NCBI GenBank assembly: GCA_947623645.1 | Contig: CANQHK010000036.1 | Coordinates: 1 to 10,120 of the forward strand | DNA length: 10,120 nt | Reading direction: 5' to 3' | Source: an uncultured Bacilli bacterium | GTDB lineage: Bacteria; Bacillota_I; Bacilli_A; RF39; UBA660 | Part shown: piece after piece, positions 6,121 through 10,120 of the stretch | How positions within the stretch are numbered: the first letter of the stretch is position 1 | Layout: every line of letters starts with the position of its first letter | The notes under the pieces: generated by a model | What the model saw: only the letters and a program-made list of their open reading frames with translations | Told to the model about the DNA's origin: nothing | The model's database searches: none | Program-made: the position numbers and the translations under genes

Positions 6121-6271
6121 ATTTTTGGATATATTTATATAAAACTTCATCCATTGCCCTTGCAAATTCATTTGCCCAAATTTCAGCAATAAACTTTGTA
6201 AAAAAAGCTAGAATAGAAAGCATTAAAAGAAAAGCAATTATACCTATAAAAATAACTAATGACCAGTTCAT
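6119..6271 (-). CDS. Small single-span membrane protein (50 aa), unknown function
   Basis: A 50-residue protein starting MNWSLVIFIG. Residues 4-27 form one hydrophobic helix; the rest (KFIAEIWANEFARAMDEVLY) is an amphipathic, mildly acidic helix that should lie on the cytoplasmic or surface side. The ATG is seven bases after the stop of the upstream HTH gene, so the two are very likely translated from one mRNA. AAAGG lies about 12 bases before the ATG, which is far, so translational coupling is probable. The frame is open upstream, and a TTG at 6298 would add a basic start (NQERSKKK), but it lacks a ribosome binding site. A terminator hairpin overlapping the stop codon supports a real gene end. 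I do not recognise a family. Confidence 0.65.
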   Translation of the reverse strand: MNWSLVIFIGIIAFLLMLSILAFFTKFIAEIWANEFARAMDEVLYKYIQK

Positions 6272-6278
6272 TTTTTTC

Positions 6279-7046
6279 TTAGACCTTTCTTGATTCAATC
6301 TCTGCTATTTTTTCTAATACTTCTTTGGCATTACTGCTGTTGATTTCAGAAAATCCTAATTCTCTTAAAGCTTGAATTTTAGCAGCATTTAATTCTTGGG
6401 TTCTACTAAGACGTTCTTCCCGTTTTAATTCAATTTCATCAACAAATCTTTTATGCGTATCGGCAATTTTTGATTTTGATGCACGACCATTTGTATAAAT
6501 ATTCATTCCGGAATACATAACACTCTCAAAAATATATTGTTGGTTTTCATTAAAAGCAAATTCTAATGGATCCGTAAATCCTAAAGCCTTTGAAAAATAA
6601 GCAAGAGTATATTTTAATTCCTTTGTATTATCCATGGATTGTAAGAAATAATTTAAATATTTCAAAACATAAAAAGTTTCTTTTGATTTATCGTCCATGA
6701 CTTTTTGCTTTAAATTATTAAATATATCGTTAAATAGATCTTGCTCTTTTTTAGAAAATCCTTTTAAATCTAAAGTAGCTGATTTGCTTGGTGCTTCAGA
6801 TGTTGTCCCTGAAATTTTACTTTCAATATCCGTAATATAACTACCATCTACTTTTACTTTTTTCAAATCTTCAGGTTTTTTAATATTCAGTAAAGTAAAT
6901 AACTTCGTTGCTTTCTCTTTAGGCCATTTATCCATTGTTTCTTCGGATAGATAATTGTATAACATCTGTCTAGAAACTCCTAAATATTTCGCTAGTTTTA
7001 CTTTAGAAACCCCTGTTTCTGATAATATTCTGTTTAATTCCTTCAT
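6279..7046 (-). CDS. XRE-like helix-turn-helix protein with helical C-terminal domain
   Basis: A 255-residue cytoplasmic protein. Residues 1-55 are a helix-turn-helix of the XRE/Cro type: LSETGVSKVKLAKYLGVSRQ, then MLYNYLSEE as the recognition region, then WPKEKATKLFTLLNI. Residues 60-93 look like a flexible linker rich in Ser, Lys and Asp. Residues 94-255 are predicted helical, with charged heptad-like stretches near the end (FVDEIELKREERLSRTQELN). I do not recognise that domain; it may sense a ligand or oligomerise. The start at 7046 has GGAGG seven bases upstream; an in-frame ATG at 7064 lies at the expected transcript start and is rejected. The gene has its own promoter and is followed within eight bases by a small membrane protein. 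It lies downstream of mnmA on the same strand with no clear terminator between. It probably represses or activates its own unit, an inference only. Confidence 0.8.
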   Translation of the reverse strand: MKELNRILSETGVSKVKLAKYLGVSRQMLYNYLSEETMDKWPKEKATKLFTLLNIKKPEDLKKVKVDGSYITDIESKISGTTSEAPSKSATLDLKGFSKKEQDLFNDIFNNLKQKVMDDKSKETFYVLKYLNYFLQSMDNTKELKYTLAYFSKALGFTDPLEFAFNENQQYIFESVMYSGMNIYTNGRASKSKIADTHKRFVDEIELKREERLSRTQELNAAKIQALRELGFSEINSSNAKEVLEKIAEIESRKV

Positions 7047-7068
7047 GATTTTACCTCCGTACATTATA

Positions 7069-7096
7069 ATTGTACCATAGTTTTGGAAAAAATCAA
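7069..7096 (-). promoter_or_regulatory. Promoter of the HTH gene
   Basis: On the minus strand: -35 TTGATT (7096-7091), 16-bp spacer, -10 TACAAT (7074-7069) preceded by TG one base earlier (extended -10, TGGTACAAT). A TATAAT overlaps downstream at about 7070-7065. Confidence 0.75.
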
Positions 7097-7113
7097 GTAG
7101 TTTACTTTACAAA

Positions 7114-7142
7114 AATTGACATTTTAATATACATCAATTGAC
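7114..7142. promoter_or_regulatory. Candidate operator: AATTGA/TCAATT repeats upstream of the HTH promoter
   Basis: AATTGA at 7114-7119 and TCAATT at 7134-7139 are inverted repeats around 14 bases. AATTGAC also occurs as a direct repeat at 7114-7120 and 7136-7142, 22 bp apart. They lie about 50-80 bases upstream of the HTH transcript start, just after the mnmA stop. This could be an autoregulatory site; chance cannot be excluded in AT-rich DNA. Confidence 0.35.
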
Positions 7143-8249
7143 TTATAACAAATACCATAGTTTTTCATTCTTTTTCATGACTGTATCAATGATTCCTCCA
7201 CCAATACAAATATCTCCTACATAAAGGACACAAGCTTGTCCGGGTGTTACACTTTTAATAGGAGAATAAGAAACTAGAATCTTTCCGTCTTCCCTATATT
7301 TTAAAGTAACGGGAACATCTTTACTACGATAGCGAAACTTTGCTGTACAGTCAATAGGTCTTAAAGAACAATTAAAGTTTACATCATCGATTATACAACT
7401 ATCTGAAAATAAATAAGGATTGTCCTCTCCGATTGCTACATATAGAATGTTTTTTTCTAAATTTTTACCAACGACGAACATTCTATCTTCAAAACCTCCA
7501 ACATCAAGTCCCCTTCTCTGACCAATCGTATAATACATAAGACCAACGTGTCTTCCCAAAACTTTCATCGTATCAATATCGACGATATCTCCTTCTTTAT
7601 TTGGCAAATAATTTTTTAAAAACTCTCGGAAATTTCTTTCTCCAATAAAACAAATTCCGGTAGAATCTTTCTTTTTAGCTGTAACAAGTCCATATTTTGA
7701 AGCAATTTCCCGAACCTCTGGTTTTTCTATGTCTCCAAGAGGGAATAAAACGTTTTCTAGCTGTTTTTCTGATAATTGTGATAAGAAATACGTCTGATCT
7801 TTATTTTGGTCTTTAGCACGCTTTAAATAACCATCTTCCATCTTGGCATAATGCCCAGTTGCTATATAATCTGCACCCAATTTTTTCGCTTCTTTAATAA
7901 AATAATCAAATTTAATATATTTATTACACATAATATCTGGATTGGGAGTTCTTCCTTTTTTTAATTCCTCTAAAAAGTAAGTAAATACATAATCCCAATA
8001 TTCTTTTACAAAATCAATTCTATGAAGAGGAATCTCTAATTTTTGACAAACTGCTAATGCATCATTATAATCTTGTTCTTGAGGACATATGGATTCCTTT
8101 AAATTTGGATTTCCTAAAAAGTCTCCATTGATCGAAGTATCCCAATTTCTCATAAAAAGTCCAATCACTTCATATCCTTGTTCTTTCAAAAGAATTGCAG
8201 CAACGCTACTATCAACTCCTCCACTCATTCCAATAACAACTTTTTTCAT
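7143..8249 (-). CDS. mnmA: tRNA-specific 2-thiouridylase MnmA
   Basis: MnmA adenylates and then thiolates the wobble uridine (U34) of tRNA-Lys, -Glu and -Gln in the cytoplasm, giving s2U34. The 368 residues are the normal length. The PP-loop SGGVDSS is at 9-15, in an N-terminal nucleotide-binding domain. Catalytic Cys108 (PDIMCNKYIKF) and Cys200 (STGICFIGERNF) correspond to E. coli Cys102 and Cys199. The conserved ATGHYA motif is at about 130-135 and YTIGQRRGL near 241-249; the C-terminal part is the beta-barrel. GAGG lies ten bases before the ATG. A likely own promoter sits in the end of spoIIM, and the gene begins 35 bases after that stop, so it can also be read from the spoIIM promoter. 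The sulphur donor gene (a cysteine desulfurase) is not in the window. Confidence 0.96.
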   Translation of the reverse strand: MKKVVIGMSGGVDSSVAAILLKEQGYEVIGLFMRNWDTSINGDFLGNPNLKESICPQEQDYNDALAVCQKLEIPLHRIDFVKEYWDYVFTYFLEELKKGRTPNPDIMCNKYIKFDYFIKEAKKLGADYIATGHYAKMEDGYLKRAKDQNKDQTYFLSQLSEKQLENVLFPLGDIEKPEVREIASKYGLVTAKKKDSTGICFIGERNFREFLKNYLPNKEGDIVDIDTMKVLGRHVGLMYYTIGQRRGLDVGGFEDRMFVVGKNLEKNILYVAIGEDNPYLFSDSCIIDDVNFNCSLRPIDCTAKFRYRSKDVPVTLKYREDGKILVSYSPIKSVTPGQACVLYVGDICIGGGIIDTVMKKNEKLWYLL

Positions 8250-8276
8250 CTACACTCGACCTCTTTTTTCCCTTTT

Positions 8277-8305
8277 ATTATATCTTATTTTATAAAAAAG
8301 GTAAA
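8277..8305 (-). promoter_or_regulatory. Internal promoter for mnmA
   Basis: On the minus strand: TTTACC at 8305-8300, a 17-bp spacer, and a perfect TATAAT at 8282-8277. It overlaps the last codons of spoIIM and would let mnmA be expressed apart from spoIIM. Confidence 0.6.
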
Positions 8306-8908
8306 GATCTTCATAAGAATTGGAGCAAGATAAACATCGGATAAAGATACGATGATAAAGGAAATAAGAGAGATTGCTAAAATTTTAAAATATCGATTCA
8401 TAATTCTTTTAAAATTTAGATTTTCTTTTAAAAACAAATATTTAAATAAATGAATGGAAAAAGAAATGGAATAAAAACTAAGAAGAATGGTTGTAATGAG
8501 TGCTAAAACGGTTCCTGGGAAAACATAAGTAAATGCACCCAGAATTCCTTTGAAACCATAAACACTAAGAATCGAAGAAATCGAAAAACCAAAGACAAAT
8601 CCTTTATAAAATAATAAGAATAACACAACTGGAAGACCAATGACGGAAATTCCGAGCAACCAAATTCCAAGCATGAAACTAATATTTCCAAGAAGAGAAT
8701 TTTTTAGTCCACTAGCATAATCAATTTGGTTATTTTGAACGTTATTAAAGAATGTTGAAATACTTGTTTTTAATATTTCATAACCTTCTCTTGTTAAAAA
8801 TTTAGGGAGTGCTAGTCCAATACAAATACCAACAATCAGTAATACAAGAAGCATAAAATATATTTTTTTCTGTCTTAAAAGCTTGTCTTTTTTCAATTTT
8901 AATTTCAT
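8285..8908 (-). CDS. spoIIM: Stage II sporulation protein M
   Basis: A 207-residue multi-spanning membrane protein matching SpoIIM in length and layout. In Bacillus, SpoIIM works in the mother cell with SpoIID and SpoIIP to break down septal peptidoglycan and drive engulfment; it is the membrane scaffold of that complex. A basic start (KLKLKKDKLLRQKK) is followed by a helix at about 15-35, an extracellular-type loop to 65, and further hydrophobic segments near 70-95, 97-120, 122-150 and 175-205. The stretch around GLPVVLFLLFYKGFVFGFSI is the conserved core of the family. AGGTGATC lies four bases before the ATG. A sigma-E-like element precedes it. The Bacillus neighbours xerD and deoB are in the window but 4 kb away and on the other strand. 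Relatives outside sporulation (SpoIIM-like proteins of non-sporulators) remain possible. Confidence 0.88.
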   Translation of the reverse strand: MKLKLKKDKLLRQKKIYFMLLVLLIVGICIGLALPKFLTREGYEILKTSISTFFNNVQNNQIDYASGLKNSLLGNISFMLGIWLLGISVIGLPVVLFLLFYKGFVFGFSISSILSVYGFKGILGAFTYVFPGTVLALITTILLSFYSISFSIHLFKYLFLKENLNFKRIMNRYFKILAISLISFIIVSLSDVYLAPILMKIFTFFIK

Positions 8909-8925
8909 TATCGATCACCTACTTC

Positions 8926-8955
8926 ATTGTATTGTTTTTTTCTTGCATTTATTCC
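8926..8955 (-). promoter_or_regulatory. Sigma-E-like promoter candidate for spoIIM
   Basis: On the minus strand AATACAAT (8933-8926) matches 7 of 8 of the Bacillus sigma-E -10 (CATACAAT). A 14-bp spacer separates it from GGAATAAA (8955-8948), a partial match to the -35. It ends about 17 bases before the ATG and no good vegetative promoter was seen. This is an inference. Confidence 0.4.
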
Positions 8956-8971
8956 AATTTTATTTTATAAT
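8943..8971 (+). promoter_or_regulatory. Promoter of the 30-aa membrane protein gene
   Basis: -35 TTGCAT at 8943-8948, 17-bp spacer, and a perfect -10 TATAAT at 8966-8971. It overlaps the spoIIM promoter region on the opposite strand. Confidence 0.65.
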
Positions 8972-8988
8972 GTTATCGAGGTGTGATA

Positions 8989-9081
8989 ATGAGCAAAAAG
9001 ATGACAAAAATTGTATCGATTCTCTTAGTATTAATTATGGTTGGTGCTATGATATCTTCGATTATTATTTATTTCATGTAA
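8989..9081 (+). CDS. 30-aa membrane miniprotein, Prli42/DUF4044-like
   Basis: A 30-residue protein, MSKKMTKIVS then a hydrophobic helix to the end (LLVLIMVGAMISSIIIYFM). The basic head and single span predict a cytoplasmic N terminus. Length, the SKK start, and the "LMVIxMVGxxISxxxxxF" pattern resemble the Prli42 (DUF4044) miniproteins of Bacillota, where Listeria Prli42 tethers the stressosome to the membrane. That link is by memory of the family and no stressosome genes are visible. It has a good promoter, GAGGTG (8979-8984) before the ATG with four bases between, and a strong terminator starting at its stop codon, so it is a real gene in spite of its size. Confidence 0.75.
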   Translation: MSKKMTKIVSILLVLIMVGAMISSIIIYFM

Positions 9082-9114
9082 AAAGTACTGTTCTAAAAAG
9101 AAACAGTACTTTTT
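9080..9114. terminator. Bidirectional terminator after the 30-aa gene
   Basis: AAAAAGTACTGTT (9080-9092) pairs with AACAGTACTTTTT (9102-9114), 13 bp around nine bases. The T run ends the + strand arm and the complement gives a T run on the minus strand, so it can also stop transcription arriving from the right. Confidence 0.85.
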
Positions 9115-9185
9115 CTATGTCATTCTTTAAATTTAAGAAAATATATTTTCCTAGAAGATTGTAACAATTGCTCGAGTAGATTTGT

Positions 9186-9359
9186 TTACATTTCCATTTC
9201 TGTAGAAATGGAAAAAACATATATTCTCCACTCTGCAGAATCATTAATTGCACCTCTACCACGAGTAAACCAAGGTGATTCAGATTTTACAGAAAGAGTA
9301 TAATCATTGTACCAACTTGCTGTTTCTTTATTTTTAAAACCACATTCATCACAATACAT
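9186..9359 (-). pseudogene. Remnant of a surface-protein module
   Basis: The 57-residue frame starts MYCDECGFKNKETASW and contains SWYNDYTLSVKSESPWFTRG, then ends WRIYVFSISTEMEM. The W-Y-x-D-Y ... PWF-x-R-G pattern is one I know from the C-terminal module of secreted proteins in gut Bacillota; there it usually continues RGG with a longer Gly-rich stretch and an SFRVVLS-like end. Here that part looks deleted and the last residues come from an inverted repeat. The ATG at 9359 has no ribosome binding site and the frame stays open upstream for about 30 codons without another start. I therefore call it a decayed 3' fragment, on the same strand as the neighbouring CHAP protein gene. A tiny functional gene is the less likely alternative. 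Confidence 0.5.
9191..9214. repeat. Perfect 10-bp inverted repeat within the remnant
   Basis: TTTCCATTTC at 9191-9200 and GAAATGGAAA at 9205-9214 are exact complements around TGTA. No T run follows on either strand, so a terminator is unlikely. Confidence 0.5.
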
Positions 9360-9433
9360 AAAAGAATAATAGTAATAATTACTATATAAAATTATAATAT
9401 ATTTCCTTTTATTTTCTAAATTTTATTAAATTT

Positions 9434-10120
9434 TTAATATTTCTTTTTATTTTTTCTTTTTCTTTTTATGCAAAGGAAAATAGTAATTCCTATGGTAAGA
9501 AAACTAACAAAAGAAATACATAAAATCCAAACCAAAGAATTTATCTTTCTTTCTTCTTTTGACTCTTTAATGGATGGTTCTTCTATTGTTTCTTCCTTTG
9601 GTTCTTCTCTTGTAATATAAAGAACATATTCACTCGTTGATTGATCTTCAGCAATACATTTAATACTGATAACGTTTTCTCCAACATTTAATGAATAGCT
9701 ATCCTCTTTTAGAATAGTAGATGTACTTTTTTCAGCTTCTGCCTTTATTACAATATTTTCTGTTTTGTAAGGAAGAGTAACAGTATAGGTAAAAGTATCT
9801 TTTTGAAAAGAAATAGGAACACCTTCTATTTCGAGCGATTTTAAATAACTATTTCCATCTTTTTTCGTTATTGTATTACTGCTAGAATTGGAATTATTTG
9901 CGTTGGTTCCTGAATTTGAATTAGCACTTTTCGATGGTTGTTTTGGAATTTCATCCAGATAGATAAATCCAGTTAAATAGATACCATCACCAGAACCAAT
10001 TTCATAACTTGTTGTCCGATCTCTTTTCTCAGTTCCGACAACGCCACCTTCCATTATACGCATATAACCATCTAGAACATCTAGAACATAGGCAACATGA
10101 CCATATCCATAAAATCCGGA
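9434..10120 (-). CDS. CHAP domain and cadherin-like domain membrane protein (C-terminal part)
   Basis: The frame stays open to the right window edge, so the last 228 residues are visible; the ATG at 10063 is internal. The first 60 residues are the end of a CHAP-type peptidoglycan amidase/endopeptidase domain. GYGHVAYVLDV carries the catalytic His at visible residue 8, and the catalytic Cys must lie beyond the edge. Next come a Ser/Asn linker (about 62-88) and an 80-residue cadherin-like beta-sandwich (92-171). The latter follows the pattern YLKSLEIEG ... TFTYTV ... SLNVGENVISIKCIAED ... YVLYITRE, as in PF12733. An acidic linker leads to one membrane helix (195-218) and a basic tail KRKRKNKKKY. 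It is therefore a membrane-anchored extracytoplasmic wall hydrolase, lacking a sortase motif. No clear terminator follows; the stop is in very AT-rich sequence. Confidence 0.8.
   Translation of the reverse strand, partial: SGFYGYGHVAYVLDVLDGYMRIMEGGVVGTEKRDRTTSYEIGSGDGIYLTGFIYLDEIPKQPSKSANSNSGTNANNSNSSSNTITKKDGNSYLKSLEIEGVPISFQKDTFTYTVTLPYKTENIVIKAEAEKSTSTILKEDSYSLNVGENVISIKCIAEDQSTSEYVLYITREEPKEETIEEPSIKESKEERKINSLVWILCISFVSFLTIGITIFLCIKRKRKNKKKY

Noticed and set aside
8883..9164. + strand frame of 93 codons across the spoIIM promoter region
   Set aside because: It overlaps the spoIIM start, the 30-aa gene and its terminator in a different frame, has no ribosome binding site, and resembles no protein.
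9166..9190. Imperfect inverted repeat around CTCGAG as an attachment or operator site
   Set aside because: Arms match poorly beyond four to five bases and no recombinase gene is adjacent.

Overview
The window reads as chromosomal DNA of a low-GC Gram-positive bacterium (Bacillota; Bacilli, Erysipelotrichia or an uncultured Mollicutes-related gut lineage). The basis is very AT-rich intergenic DNA, AGGAGGTGA-type ribosome binding sites, lipobox and sortase-type surface proteins, SpoIIM, a DUF1540 protein and an xerD-deoB pair. All thirteen stop codons visible at gene ends are TAA. TGG encodes Trp and no gene has an in-frame TGA, so the Mycoplasma code is not used. The species cannot be fixed from the sequence.

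Left part, + strand (1-2447): the 3' end of a membrane protein resembling an ABC-2 permease; a 171-aa acidic Pro/Val/Glu-rich protein (584-1099) with its own promoter and terminator; and a secreted, probably sortase-anchored protein (1287-2390) with an NPSTG motif. The last two share a paired ATTTTACA motif upstream of their promoters.

Centre, + strand (2533-4688): a two-gene operon of xerD (complete tyrosine recombinase catalytic set, GTG start) and deoB (phosphopentomutase with altered active-site residues), joined by a TAATG overlap. It ends at a hairpin shared with a convergent small DUF1540 protein (4674-4859, minus). A DUF4352-like lipoprotein (4967-5410) diverges from the DUF1540 gene.

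Gap (5423-6095): about 670 bases without a convincing gene. It is extremely AT-rich but holds a few C-run and G-run islands that can pair with each other, an A/T hairpin, and a well-formed minus-strand terminator.

Right part, mostly minus strand (8908 down to 6096): spoIIM, mnmA, an XRE-like helix-turn-helix protein, and a 50-aa membrane protein whose stop codon lies in a terminator hairpin. A 30-aa membrane protein (8989-9081, +) diverges from spoIIM; it resembles the Prli42/DUF4044 class. The right edge carries a remnant of a surface-protein module (9186-9359, minus) and the 3' part of a membrane-anchored CHAP plus cadherin-like protein (9434-10120, minus).

The genes are mainly housekeeping (chromosome dimer resolution, nucleoside salvage, tRNA thiolation) mixed with envelope proteins. 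No phage, IS element, CRISPR array, tRNA or rRNA was seen. The least explained parts are the HTH plus small membrane protein pair, the structured gap beside it, the Lys/Arg-free acidic protein, and the DeoB active site.
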